Assembly (NCBI GenBank): GCA_022788345.1
Contig: JALFTM010000188.1
Location: 1 to 35,423 of the forward strand
DNA length: 35,423 nt
Reading direction: 5' to 3'
Source of the DNA: Bacteroidales bacterium
GTDB lineage: Bacteria; Bacteroidota; Bacteroidia; Bacteroidales; Bacteroidaceae
Made by a program: the position numbers and the translations under genes. The first letter of the stretch is position 1. Each line of letters opens with the position of its first letter. Below are positions 25,117-34,664 of the stretch, one piece after another. The notes under the pieces are model-generated. The model was not told the DNA's origin. It worked only from the letters and a program-made list of their open reading frames with translations, and ran no database searches.

Positions 25117-28100
25117 ATGGTGAAGAGTTTATACAATTCGGCATATGAACACGATGCTTGTGGTGTTGGCATGATCGTAAACATTCATGGCAACAAAACG
25201 CATGAGTTAGTGGACAATGCACTCACGGTGTTGGAAAACATGCAACATCGTGGCGCAGAGGGTAGCGATGGCAAAACTGGCGACGGCGCAGGTATCATGG
25301 TGCAAATTCCGCACGAGTTCATTCTCTTGCAAGGCATTCCCGTCCCCGAAAAAGGCACATACGGAACAGGGCTCGTTTTCTTCCCTCGTGAAGAGGAAGA
25401 ACGTGAGGCCCAACTCGCCATCATTGCCGAAGAAGCCGACCGAATGGGCATGACACTGAGCGCAGTGCGCGATGTGCCAACAACGAGCGATTGTTTAGGG
25501 GAGACAGCACGTGCCGTTGAACCTGCTATTTGTCAAGTGTTCTTGACTGCTACAAAGGGCGGGCCGATTGAACAAATCGAGCGCACCCTTTATCGTATCC
25601 GCAAACGGGTAGAACATCGCATCTCTCACCCCGACTTTTATATCTGCTCACTCTCCTCGCAGACCATTATTTATAAAGGTATGCTTTCAAGTGCTCAGTT
25701 ACGCACTTATTTCCCCGACCTCCAAAGCCCCTTCTTCACTTCGGGTTTGGCGTTGGTGCATTCCCGTTTTTCGACCAATACGTTCCCCACTTGGAGCTTG
25801 GCACAGCCCTTTCGCCTCGTAGCTCACAATGGTGAAATCAATACTATCCGTGGCAATCGCGGATGGATGGCTGCCCGACAAAGTGTGCTCACAGGTGGAG
25901 CACTTGGCGACACAGCCGATCTACGCCCCATTCTCCAAGAGGGCATGAGCGACTCGGCCAGCTTCGACAACGTGTTCGAGTTTCTCGTCATGAGCGGTCT
26001 CTCGCTCCCACACGCCATGGCGGTGATGGTGCCAGAGAGTTTCAATGACAAAAACCCCATTTCGCCCGAACTGAAAGCCTTCTACGAATACCATTCCATT
26101 CTCATGGAGGCTTGGGATGGCCCTGCTGCACTTCTCTTCAGCGATGGGCGATACGCAGGCGGTATGCTCGATCGCAATGGTCTGCGCCCTGCACGTTACA
26201 CAATTATGAAGAACGGCACCATGGTGGTGGCTTCCGAAGTAGGCGTTGTGAACTTAGATCCTGCCGAAGTGGCCGAGAAAGGACGCTTACAGCCCGGTAA
26301 AATTCTCCTTATCGACACGCAAGAAGGGCGGATCTACTACGATGGTGAAATCAAAGCACAACTCGCCGCTGAACATCCTTATGTCGAATGGCTGCGCACC
26401 AATCGCATCGAGTTAGAAACCCTCCACAGCGGGCGAAAAGTAGAGAATAGCGTGGCCAATCTCCATCAATTGGAACGTGTCTTCGGCTATACCCGTGAAG
26501 ACATCGACGTGACCATCTCTCCCATGGCAATGAAAGGGGAAGAACCCACCGCAGCCATGGGCAACGACACGCCTTTGGCGGTGCTTAGCGAGCGTCCGCA
26601 GACCTTTTTCAACTACTTCCGACAGCAATTTGCCCAAGTGACCAACCCTGCAATCGACCCCATTCGTGAGAATTTGGTCATGTCCTTGGCCGAATACATC
26701 GGTAGCGTCGGCACAGGGATATTGACCCCCGATGCCAGTAATTGCAAAATGGTGCGTCTCCCTCACCCTATCCTAACCAACCGAGAGTTGGATCTTCTGT
26801 GCAATCTCCGCTACAAAGGTTTCAACACCATCCGCTTGCACACTACATTCCCCGCTTCGGAAGGCACAAAAGGCTTAGAGAAGGCTTTGGAGCAACTCTG
26901 TAAAAAAGCTGCAGAAAGCGTGGATCAAGGCTACAACTACATCGTGCTCTCCGATCGAAACACCGACCATGAACAAGTACCCATCCCTTGTCTCTTGGCG
27001 GTGAGTGCTGTACATCATTCTCTCATCCAAGCAGGCAAACGCGTGCAAACGGCACTCATTGTTGAGAGTGGCGAAATCCGTGAAGTGATGCACGCTGCCT
27101 TGGTATTAGGCTATGGCGCATCTGCGCTCTGCCCCTATATGACCTTTGCTATTCTCAATGACTTGGTGCGTCGCGGACAAGTGCCCGGCCAATACGCTAC
27201 GGCCGAGACCAACTACATCAAAGCCATCAAGAAAGGCCTCCTTAAGGTCATGGCAAAGATGGGCATCTCCACCATTCGCTCTTATCGTGGAGCAAAGATT
27301 TTTGAAGCCGTCGGGTTGAGCGAAGCGCTACTCCAACGCTATTTCGGAACGGCCACATCCACCATTGGGGGTATCGGCTTAGAACGCATTGCACACGATG
27401 CCATTGCACAACACGCCCTCGCTTTTTCCGAGAGTTGGACAGCCGAACCCGTAGCGCACGCCGGCCAGTTTCATTGGCGCAAAGACGGCATTGAACACGC
27501 TTGGACACCAGAAACAATCGCTACGTTGCAGCTGGCCACACGCTTAGGGAGTTACAAAAAGTACAAGGAATTCTCCGCCCTCGTGGATAATAAGGAAACG
27601 CCCATCTTCCTCCGCGACTTTTTGGACTATCAATGCTCGCCCATTCCTCTTGACGAGGTAGAGCCTGTTGAAGCCATCATGCGTCGCTTTGTGGTGGGCG
27701 CAATGAGCTTTGGTGCGCTCAGCCAAGAGGCACACGAAACCATCGCATTGGCCATGAACCGCATTGGCGGCCGGTCGAACACTGGCGAAGGCGGTGAGCT
27801 TTCCGAGCGTTTCTCTGCCACTGTCGATGGCATCTCTCTCTCCAGTAAAACAAAACAAGTGGCCTCTGGTCGCTTCGGGGTCACTACGGAATATCTCGTC
27901 AATGCCGAGGAGATACAAATCAAAGTGGCGCAAGGCGCAAAACCAGGCGAAGGCGGACAACTTCCGGGCTTCAAAGTCAATGAAGTCATCGCCCGCACCC
28001 GTCACTCCATCCCAGGCATCACACTCATCTCTCCGCCGCCACACCACGACGTCTATTCTATCGAAGACTTGGCACAGCTTATCTTTGACCTCAAGAACGT

Positions 28101-29592
28101 GAACCCTGAGGCAATCATTAGCGTAAAGCTCGTGGCTGAAAGTGGCATCGGCACTATCGCTGCCGGGGTTGCAAAGGCTAAAGCCGACTTGATTATCGTG
28201 TCGGGTGCAGAGGGGGGCACGGGTGCGTCTCCAGCCTCCAGTATGCGCTTTGCAGGCATCAGCCCAGAGATTGGTTTGAGCGAGACTCAGCAAACCTTGG
28301 TGCGCAATGGCTTGCGTGGACAGGTGCGTTTGCAGACCGATGGCCAGCTCAAGACAGGTCGAGATCTTGTTACAATGGCTCTACTTGGTGCAGAAGAGTT
28401 TGGCTTTGGCACGGGTGCCCTCATTGTCTTGGGCTGTGTGATGATGCGCAAATGCAACCTCAACACTTGTCCCACAGGTGTGGCCACACAAGACGAAGAG
28501 TTGCGCAAACACTTCCTCGGAAAAGTAGATCACCTCGTCAACTATTTCACCTACCTCGCAGAAGAGGTGCGTGAACACTTGGCAGAACTTGGCTATCGGA
28601 GCTTGAACGACATCATCGGTCACACCGAACTCTTGCAACGCAAGCCTATTGCGCCCGATAGCAAAGCGGCTACGCTCGACTTCTCCCGACTTCTTGCGCG
28701 TGAAGAAGGAGCGACTGCGCTCCGACAGACCGCAACACAGCATCACGACATCGCCAACGTGCTCGACCATCGCCTCATTGCCGATGCTCTCCCTGCCTTG
28801 GAGGAAAAGCAAGAAGTGCGACTCGACTATCCAATCAAGAACACCGATCGCTCCACAGGTCTCATGCTCAGCGGACAGGTAGCCAAACGATACGGCCAAG
28901 TCGGACTTCCTGAAGAAACCATCAAAGTCACCTTCCGGGGGTCTGCTGGACAGAGTTTTGGCGGTTTCCTCACTCGTGGCATCTTCTTCCGCCTCAAGGG
29001 CGAGGCCAACGACTATTTCGGCAAAGGCCTCAGCGGTGGACGCATCGCTATCATGCCCCCCTCACGTTCCACATTCGTGCCTGCCGAGAACGTCATTGCA
29101 GGCAATACGGGTCTTTACGGAGCAACGAGCGGTGAAATCTACATCAACGGCCGTGTGGGCGAACGCTTCGGGGTGCGCAATTCGGGAGCAACCGCCGTCA
29201 TCGAAGGCGCAGGCGACCACTGTTGTGAGTATATGACGGGCGGGCGTGTCGTAGTGTTGGGAGCTACAGGGCGCAACTTTGCTGCTGGTATGAGCGGCGG
29301 TATCGCTTACGTTTGGAACCCTGCGCACGACTTCGACTATTCCTGCAATATGGATATGGTGGAACTGAACCTCGTGGAAGGAAGTGCGGCCAAAGAATTG
29401 CACGAGTTGGTGCGCCAACACTATCTCTACACAGGCTCATCTCTCGCCCGCACCATGCTCGACGATTGGTTGCGCTATCTCCCCGACTTCGTACAAATAA
29501 TCCCCATCGAGTACAAACGTGTGCTGGCTGAGGAGGAGATGCGAAAGCTCCAAGAGAAGATGTCACAGCTCTCCGTAGAGAGTTCATACTAA
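25117..29592 (+). CDS. gltB: glutamate synthase large subunit
   Basis: This 1491-aa cytoplasmic enzyme makes glutamate from glutamine and 2-oxoglutarate. The N-terminal glutaminase starts after a short propeptide; the nucleophile would be Cys15 in YEHDACGVG. The FMN/synthase domain includes GEGGQLPGFKVNEVIARTRH and SPPPHHDVYSIEDL. The 3Fe-4S ligands are Cys1107, Cys1113 and Cys1118 (GCVMMRKCNLNTCPTG), with the same 6 and 5 spacing as E. coli GltB. The C-terminal beta-helix has GLSGGRIAIMPP. It is full length. The gene has its own promoter and gltD follows 30 nt after it, forming the standard GOGAT operon. Confidence 0.97.
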   Translation: MVKSLYNSAYEHDACGVGMIVNIHGNKTHELVDNALTVLENMQHRGAEGSDGKTGDGAGIMVQIPHEFILLQGIPVPEKGTYGTGLVFFPREEEEREAQLAIIAEEADRMGMTLSAVRDVPTTSDCLGETARAVEPAICQVFLTATKGGPIEQIERTLYRIRKRVEHRISHPDFYICSLSSQTIIYKGMLSSAQLRTYFPDLQSPFFTSGLALVHSRFSTNTFPTWSLAQPFRLVAHNGEINTIRGNRGWMAARQSVLTGGALGDTADLRPILQEGMSDSASFDNVFEFLVMSGLSLPHAMAVMVPESFNDKNPISPELKAFYEYHSILMEAWDGPAALLFSDGRYAGGMLDRNGLRPARYTIMKNGTMVVASEVGVVNLDPAEVAEKGRLQPGKILLIDTQEGRIYYDGEIKAQLAAEHPYVEWLRTNRIELETLHSGRKVENSVANLHQLERVFGYTREDIDVTISPMAMKGEEPTAAMGNDTPLAVLSERPQTFFNYFRQQFAQVTNPAIDPIRENLVMSLAEYIGSVGTGILTPDASNCKMVRLPHPILTNRELDLLCNLRYKGFNTIRLHTTFPASEGTKGLEKALEQLCKKAAESVDQGYNYIVLSDRNTDHEQVPIPCLLAVSAVHHSLIQAGKRVQTALIVESGEIREVMHAALVLGYGASALCPYMTFAILNDLVRRGQVPGQYATAETNYIKAIKKGLLKVMAKMGISTIRSYRGAKIFEAVGLSEALLQRYFGTATSTIGGIGLERIAHDAIAQHALAFSESWTAEPVAHAGQFHWRKDGIEHAWTPETIATLQLATRLGSYKKYKEFSALVDNKETPIFLRDFLDYQCSPIPLDEVEPVEAIMRRFVVGAMSFGALSQEAHETIALAMNRIGGRSNTGEGGELSERFSATVDGISLSSKTKQVASGRFGVTTEYLVNAEEIQIKVAQGAKPGEGGQLPGFKVNEVIARTRHSIPGITLISPPPHHDVYSIEDLAQLIFDLKNVNPEAIISVKLVAESGIGTIAAGVAKAKADLIIVSGAEGGTGASPASSMRFAGISPEIGLSETQQTLVRNGLRGQVRLQTDGQLKTGRDLVTMALLGAEEFGFGTGALIVLGCVMMRKCNLNTCPTGVATQDEELRKHFLGKVDHLVNYFTYLAEEVREHLAELGYRSLNDIIGHTELLQRKPIAPDSKAATLDFSRLLAREEGATALRQTATQHHDIANVLDHRLIADALPALEEKQEVRLDYPIKNTDRSTGLMLSGQVAKRYGQVGLPEETIKVTFRGSAGQSFGGFLTRGIFFRLKGEANDYFGKGLSGGRIAIMPPSRSTFVPAENVIAGNTGLYGATSGEIYINGRVGERFGVRNSGATAVIEGAGDHCCEYMTGGRVVVLGATGRNFAAGMSGGIAYVWNPAHDFDYSCNMDMVELNLVEGSAAKELHELVRQHYLYTGSSLARTMLDDWLRYLPDFVQIIPIEYKRVLAEEEMRKLQEKMSQLSVESSY

Positions 29593-29622
29593 TCATAGGA
29601 CTTGTCAAGACAATCAGCTATT

Positions 29623-30969
29623 ATGGGAAATCCTAAATCCTTTCTCACCATTGCTCGCCAAGAAGCGGGCTATCGTCCCCTCAACGACCGCTTGCACGAC
29701 TACGGCGAGGTGGAACAAACGCTCAATACGCACGACCGCCAGCGTCAGGCTTCACGCTGTATGGATTGTGGCGTGCCCTTTTGCCATTGGGGTTGTCCTT
29801 TGGGCAATAAGCCCCCAGAATGGAACGATGCTGTTTATCGGGGCGATTGGCAGGAGGCTTATCGCCTGCTCACAGCCACAAACGACTTCCCCGAATTCAC
29901 GGGGCGTATCTGTCCTGCACCTTGCGAAAAGGCTTGTGTGCTTCACCTCACAGGACGGGGAGCAACCACCATTCGTGAGAACGAATGCGCCATTGCCGAG
30001 AGGGCTTTTCTCGAAGGTTATGTGCAAACAAAAATCCCTGAACGCAATGGTTTGAAGATTGCTGTCGTTGGCTCTGGCCCTGCGGGCTTAGCTGCAGCCA
30101 ACAGGCTGAACCAAGAGGGGTTTTCTGTCACCGTGTTCGAGCGCAACGAAGCTCCCGGCGGACTGCTCCGCTATGGCATTCCGAACTTTAAGCTCAACAA
30201 AGCTGTGATCGACCGCCGTATTGCGTTTATGGAAGCAGAAGGCATCACTTTCCGTTACAACGAACACATCGATCTCCAAGCCCTCCCATCGGGTTTTGAT
30301 GCCTATGTTGTTTGTACAGGCACACCCATGGCGCGCGACCTTCCTGTTCCGGGCCGTGAACTCCGTGGCATACATTTCGCTCTTGACCTTTTGGCGCAAC
30401 AAAATCGGATACTTGAGGGCATCGAAGTGCCCAAGTCCGAGCTCATCTCAGCCAAAGGTAAGAAAGTGTTGGTCATTGGCGGTGGCGACACAGGTTCGGA
30501 CTGCATCGGCACAGCCAATCGCCATGGTTGCGAGAGTGTTCTTCAAATAGAAATCATGCCTCGCCCTGCCGAGCATCAAGACACAGCCACATCGTGGCCC
30601 TATTGGCCTACGGTATTGAAAACCACTTCGTCACACGAAGAGGGTTGCAGTCGTCGCTGGCTCGTGAATACAAATCGTTTCATTGGCAATGAGAAAGGCG
30701 AAGTCATTGGTGCAGAAATTGAGGAAATCGCATGGACAACACCGAACGATGGCACGCGTCCTGAAATGATACGCACTGGGCGCACTGAAGTTATCGACTG
30801 CGACCTCGTTCTCTTGGCCATGGGCTTCTTGCCCAACCGTTTGCCCGAACTTCCTGATAATGTTTTCGTTGCAGGCGATGCTTCCATGGGGCAAAGCCTC
30901 GTTGTCCGTGCCATTGCCGATGGCCGAAAAGTGGCCAAGGATGTGGCGAAGTTTTTGCTGAAAGGCTGA
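29623..30969 (+). CDS. gltD: glutamate synthase small subunit
   Basis: It passes electrons from NAD(P)H through FAD and two [4Fe-4S] clusters to GltB. Started at MGNPKSFLTIARQ the protein is 448 aa; the track start is a TTG 7 codons earlier. Cys46, 49, 54 and 58 (CMDCGVPFCHWGC) and Cys97, 101 and 105 (ICPAPCEKAC) are the cluster region. GSGPAG (150-155) binds FAD and GGGDTGSDC (286-294) is the NAD(P)H site. The C-terminal VFVAGDASMGQSLVVRAI is the second FAD motif. All expected elements are present. Repeat copy B starts only 17 nt after the stop. Confidence 0.96.
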   Translation: MGNPKSFLTIARQEAGYRPLNDRLHDYGEVEQTLNTHDRQRQASRCMDCGVPFCHWGCPLGNKPPEWNDAVYRGDWQEAYRLLTATNDFPEFTGRICPAPCEKACVLHLTGRGATTIRENECAIAERAFLEGYVQTKIPERNGLKIAVVGSGPAGLAAANRLNQEGFSVTVFERNEAPGGLLRYGIPNFKLNKAVIDRRIAFMEAEGITFRYNEHIDLQALPSGFDAYVVCTGTPMARDLPVPGRELRGIHFALDLLAQQNRILEGIEVPKSELISAKGKKVLVIGGGDTGSDCIGTANRHGCESVLQIEIMPRPAEHQDTATSWPYWPTVLKTTSSHEEGCSRRWLVNTNRFIGNEKGEVIGAEIEEIAWTTPNDGTRPEMIRTGRTEVIDCDLVLLAMGFLPNRLPELPDNVFVAGDASMGQSLVVRAIADGRKVAKDVAKFLLKG

Positions 30970-30985
30970 AACGACAGCTACGCTT

Positions 30986-31119
30986 TGCGCAAGAAAAGTT
31001 GCTTCAAAGCGCGAGAAAAGTTTAGAACGCACTGCAATTTACATAAACTACACTGCGAGTTATATAGATTGCAGTGCGATTTATATAGCTCACACTGCAA
31101 AACGAACTTTCTTAGCGCA
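30986..31119. repeat. structured repeat element, copy B: 21-bp tandem units inside inverted arms
   Basis: Arms TGCGCAAGAAAAGTT (30986-31000) and AACTTTCTTAGCGCA (31105-31119) are near-perfect reverse complements. Between them are three 21-bp units (31027-31047, 31048-31068, 31069-31089) and a partial fourth; unit 3 reads TTGCAGTGCGATTTATATAG and then C. A second GCGCGAGAAAAGTTT-type motif is at about 31010. The layout matches copy A at 20369-20546 while the flanking genes are unrelated. No ORF is supported here. Confidence 0.72.
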
Positions 31120-31337
31120 TCGCAGTAAGTTTTGCTCCGCAAGCCATGAAGTCGTTTAGCGATGAAGCACAGCTTTATCTAAGGAGTGCTATTTCTCCAA
31201 AAAGATGGTCGGAGCATTTCCGCTAACTATAAACAGCAGACCTTGATTTACACCCAACCCGTACCTATACGCACATTTGCACAAAGCATCACACCTTATT
31301 TCTTTCGAACTTAGTGTCGCATTTCCCGAAAAAAAAC
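31120..31337 (+). other. gene-free interval upstream of the lipoprotein pair
   Basis: Besides TAAGTTTTGCTCCGC right after copy B (a sequence also seen in copy A as AAGTTTTGCTCCGC), nothing is recognised. The in-frame N-terminal extension of the 377-aa track ORF from 31277 begins before the promoter and is not used. Confidence 0.45.
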
Positions 31338-31345
31338 TACATTTG
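31338..31345 (+). promoter_or_regulatory. promoter -7 element of the lipoprotein pair (TACATTTG)
   Basis: TACATTTG fits TAnnTTTG and ends 33 nt before ATG 31379. This supports the later start of the lipoprotein gene. The -33 box is not clear. Confidence 0.55.
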
Positions 31346-31378
31346 CATTCATGGTTCTATCAAAAAACAATAGCCCCC

Positions 31379-32410
31379 ATGTTTCGCAAATGTAGCTTAC
31401 TCGTTATCCTCGCCATCAGTTTGTTGCTGACAGCTTGCGGTGGCGATGCAGGCAACCGACCCGATCCAAAGCCATCGGTCTACTTTTGGCGCACCAACTT
31501 CGAACTTGCGCCAGAAGAAACGGCTTTTTTGCAGGCCCACCGCATCGGGCGCATGTATGTGCGCTACTTCGATGTGGTTCTGGACAATGATGAAGCTGTG
31601 CCCAACGCTTCAATCGTGTTCAATAGTCCTTTTCCAAAAGATGTTGAGATTATTCCCACGGTTTTCATTATGGAAAGCGTGTTACAGTCTCCTCACGAGG
31701 AGTTGGCCGATCGCTTGGTCAAGCGCATTTTGCAAATGAACGAAACGCACGATGTGCCCAACGTGCAGGAAGTGCAACTCGACTGCGACTGGACAGATCG
31801 CTCGCGCAAAGCATGCTATGCCCTCTTCAATGCGGTGAGATCAAAGCTCAAAGCACACAACATCAAACTCTCGGCAACCATTCGCCTGCATCAGTTGCGT
31901 ATGCCACCGCCACCTGTCGATTATGGAGTGCTGATGGTTTATAACACAGGCGTTGCAACAAAAGCCACTGGGCGCAACCCCATCATCGATCTTCGAGACA
32001 TACAGCCTTTCCTGTCTGCTTTGAAAGATTACGATCTGCCCCTTTGTGCCGCTTATCCCGACTTCGAATGGCGTCGCCTCTTTGGGAAAAAAGGTCTAAA
32101 AGGCATTCTCTATGGCGATGAAGTGGCGGATACACTTGTATTTCAACCACGCACGCCATCGAGCTATATGGCCATCTCGGCCCGCCATCTCACCACTTCG
32201 CTCGCTGGTGGCAATCAAGCCGACATTTATGTGGCCATCGGCGATAGTGTGCTCGTAAGTCGTAGCGACCAAAAGACAATAGAGGACGTGCAACAAGCCA
32301 TTGCCCAGCACCGTCCTTCCATCCATCAACAAGTTATTATCTATCCCTTGGCCAAGGAGAATATCCTGCGCCGCAAATCGTCCGATTATGAAAAAATACT
32401 TCATCCTTAG
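31379..32410 (+). CDS. lipoprotein of unknown function, DUF3142-like barrel possible
   Basis: From MFRKCSLLVILAISLLLTAC the protein is 343 aa with a standard lipobox LTAC (Cys20), so it is membrane anchored and exported. The body reads like a TIM-barrel hydrolase-related fold: RIGRMYVRYFDVVLD, then VQEVQLDCDWTDRSRKACYA, LSATIRLHQLRM, and VDYGVLMVYNTG. These alternating strands, with acidic residues at strand ends, remind me of the uncharacterised DUF3142 family, but I cannot confirm this. Catalytic activity is unproven; D and E residues at strand ends (QLDCDW, YPDFEW) would be the ones to test. Its last 23 nt overlap the next gene, so the two are translationally coupled. Confidence 0.7.
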   Translation: MFRKCSLLVILAISLLLTACGGDAGNRPDPKPSVYFWRTNFELAPEETAFLQAHRIGRMYVRYFDVVLDNDEAVPNASIVFNSPFPKDVEIIPTVFIMESVLQSPHEELADRLVKRILQMNETHDVPNVQEVQLDCDWTDRSRKACYALFNAVRSKLKAHNIKLSATIRLHQLRMPPPPVDYGVLMVYNTGVATKATGRNPIIDLRDIQPFLSALKDYDLPLCAAYPDFEWRRLFGKKGLKGILYGDEVADTLVFQPRTPSSYMAISARHLTTSLAGGNQADIYVAIGDSVLVSRSDQKTIEDVQQAIAQHRPSIHQQVIIYPLAKENILRRKSSDYEKILHP

Positions 32411-34592
32411 TGCCCTCCTCTGCCTTGGCACACTGCAAACGTTTGCTTGTTATTTCAAACCCGTAACGAACTATTACATTTTTCGCTCCGAAACCAACAC
32501 AGCTACCGATGGTGGGCTCACAGATCGTATGATGGCTTCTTGGGAAGAATACGCTGGTAAGGATGTGACCTATGACGTCTATCAGTTGGGCAGTATTGCA
32601 CCCAGTGGGTTTGCCATGAACGACAACGCCATCATCGCCACAGCACGAGAGCGCAACGACAAAGAGATGCTCGCCTATCTTCAGTTGCTGAATAAACAAG
32701 GCCGTTGCAACAATATCATGGGACGGATGAACGATAAATGGGACTATCCCACCAAAGCCGAAATATCTTTTGCACAAAATGGACTACGTTCTGTGCAAAA
32801 ACAGGCTTTGGCCTACAAGGGAAAGCGCCTGCGCGATCGCTATCTCCTAATGGCTATGCGCACAGCCTTTATGCTCAAATCGTATCCGCAAGCCACAAAT
32901 CTTTGGTTGCGTTTGAGCAAAGAACCCGCCAGTATTTACCGCGACTTGGGTGAAAATCTCTACGCAGGCATTCTTCTCCGACAAGGCAAGCGACAACAGG
33001 CCTTAGACATTTACGCCAAACAAGGCGACTGGATGTCGCTCAAATGGGCGGTGCGCAGAGAACGCAACGTGGCAGGCATGCGCAAAATCTACGCTACAAC
33101 CCCTAATTCTCCCCTACTCCGCTATTTGGTGCAAGACTTTGTGAATAATGTACAAGAGACCTGCGACAATCGTGACGACTTAACACTGTACACAGCCAAG
33201 GAACTCCAAAGCCAGTTCAATGCTATTGGGCGTGCGGTCATTTACGACAATGAGGTGAAAGCCTTTATGGCATTTGCCGATGAAGTGGTTAAGAACAGCA
33301 AGGTCGATGACCCAGCCATGTGGCAGTCGGCAACGGCTTTGATTGACTATTACTACCACCGCAACGCTTCAGCATTGGCACGTATCCAAAAGGCTTTAAC
33401 GCTGAAAGGTAGTGAAGTGAGCCAAGAAACCGCACGCCTTATTCTCCTTTTTATTTCCACCGCAGAGGCTTCTCCTACCAAGGAATACCAAAGCTACCTA
33501 AAAGGCGAATTGGAATGGATTCAGAAAAACCTCAGTAAGGGCGACGAACACTTCTCCAACCTTTATACCCGCTTGGTGAAGCAAGAACTGGACAGTCTGT
33601 TCATGCGCTGGCAACGCCCCGATCTCTCACTCTATCTCCTGACAAGATATGAAATGGACTATGATGCCAACTATCTGTCGGAGAAAAAGAAAGATTGGAC
33701 ACAAGAACCACTCAACTTCTATGGAAGCTTTATGCAGCGCATGGAAAAATTGCCCACAGAAGAAGTCATTAAATTCTACAATGGACTGCACCAGTCATCG
33801 CCCGACGACTTCACCAAATGGCTTAAGAAAACAGCCTATCATAACGAAGATTTCTACAACGACTATATCGGCACACGCCTCTTGGCCGATGGCGCATTTG
33901 AAAAAGCGCAACCCTATCTCGAACGTGTGTCGCTCAACTATCTCTCCAAACAAGGCATCGCTTTCTATGCCGCACAGCGCACGTATAAAAAAGAGGCATG
34001 GATAGACCCGCAGTGGAGTCGTGGCGACGAATGGGCAGATACGACTATCACTTTCAAACGCAATCAAAAAGTGGACTTCTGTCGGGACATGATTGCCACG
34101 AAGCGTGCCTATGAAACGGCCAGTGCAGGCGAGAGAGCTGAATTGGCCTATCAACTTGCGAACCTCTATTTTCAAGCTTCGCCCAAGGGACGTTGCTGGT
34201 ATCTGACCAGTTATTCATACTCTGGCTATAGCGATTATGAGTTTGTTGAAGAGAATTCGAAAGAGGGCTTTAGGAAAGAGGGCTTTAAGAAAGTGTTTAT
34301 TCACCACCCTTTCATAGAGAAAGCCAAAGCACTCTTGGAAGAGGCCGCTTTGACACGCAATTTCCTACTTAAAGAAAAAGCACTTTTTGCCCTCGCCTAT
34401 TTGCCACAAGATCCTCCTTTGATGGAACAAGGAGAATGGTACGAAGAAACAAACTTCGCAGAAGTAGTCAATCGGAAATCTCCACAATGGGAAGCATTTG
34501 GGCGACTCGCCATACTGGGTACAGAGCATGCACATAGCCAATATGTTTCGGCATGTGGCATTTACAGGGCTTATCTCCGTATTGCCAAGTAA
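32388..34592 (+). CDS. exported helical-repeat protein of unknown function, 734 aa
   Basis: The preferred ATG 32388 gives MKKYFILSALLCLGTLQTFA as signal peptide; the cut could be before the following Cys (lipoprotein-like) or a normal signal-peptidase site. The track start 29 codons upstream lies fully inside the preceding gene and has no signal character. The mature protein is rich in helices with TPR/Sel1-like features: YPQATNLWLRLS, LYAGILLRQGKRQQALDIYA, and ADGAFEKAQPYLERV. This suggests a periplasmic or surface scaffold. It overlaps the lipoprotein gene by 23 nt, so the two probably act together. A strong bidirectional hairpin follows. No function is recognised. Confidence 0.75.
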   Translation: MKKYFILSALLCLGTLQTFACYFKPVTNYYIFRSETNTATDGGLTDRMMASWEEYAGKDVTYDVYQLGSIAPSGFAMNDNAIIATARERNDKEMLAYLQLLNKQGRCNNIMGRMNDKWDYPTKAEISFAQNGLRSVQKQALAYKGKRLRDRYLLMAMRTAFMLKSYPQATNLWLRLSKEPASIYRDLGENLYAGILLRQGKRQQALDIYAKQGDWMSLKWAVRRERNVAGMRKIYATTPNSPLLRYLVQDFVNNVQETCDNRDDLTLYTAKELQSQFNAIGRAVIYDNEVKAFMAFADEVVKNSKVDDPAMWQSATALIDYYYHRNASALARIQKALTLKGSEVSQETARLILLFISTAEASPTKEYQSYLKGELEWIQKNLSKGDEHFSNLYTRLVKQELDSLFMRWQRPDLSLYLLTRYEMDYDANYLSEKKKDWTQEPLNFYGSFMQRMEKLPTEEVIKFYNGLHQSSPDDFTKWLKKTAYHNEDFYNDYIGTRLLADGAFEKAQPYLERVSLNYLSKQGIAFYAAQRTYKKEAWIDPQWSRGDEWADTTITFKRNQKVDFCRDMIATKRAYETASAGERAELAYQLANLYFQASPKGRCWYLTSYSYSGYSDYEFVEENSKEGFRKEGFKKVFIHHPFIEKAKALLEEAALTRNFLLKEKALFALAYLPQDPPLMEQGEWYEETNFAEVVNRKSPQWEAFGRLAILGTEHAHSQYVSACGIYRAYLRIAK

Positions 34593-34600
34593 AATCTCAC

Positions 34601-34650
34601 AAAAAACTCCGCCTGCCTATCCTAAAAGGATAAGCAGGCGGAATTGCTAT
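34601..34650. terminator. bidirectional terminator between convergent genes
   Basis: TCCGCCTGCCTATCCT (34608-34623) pairs with AGGATAAGCAGGCGGA (34627-34642), 16 bp with one wobble and a 3-nt loop. Plus-strand tail ATTGCTATTTTTC and minus-strand tail GTTTTTTG are both T-rich, so it can end both the helical-repeat gene and the amidase gene. Confidence 0.85.
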
Positions 34651-34664
34651 TTTTCAAAGACTGA

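Noticed and set aside
27544-28293. 249-aa minus-strand ORF inside gltB
   Set aside because: It is antisense to a confident, fully conserved domain of gltB and has no recognisable protein features; it is a codon-bias shadow.
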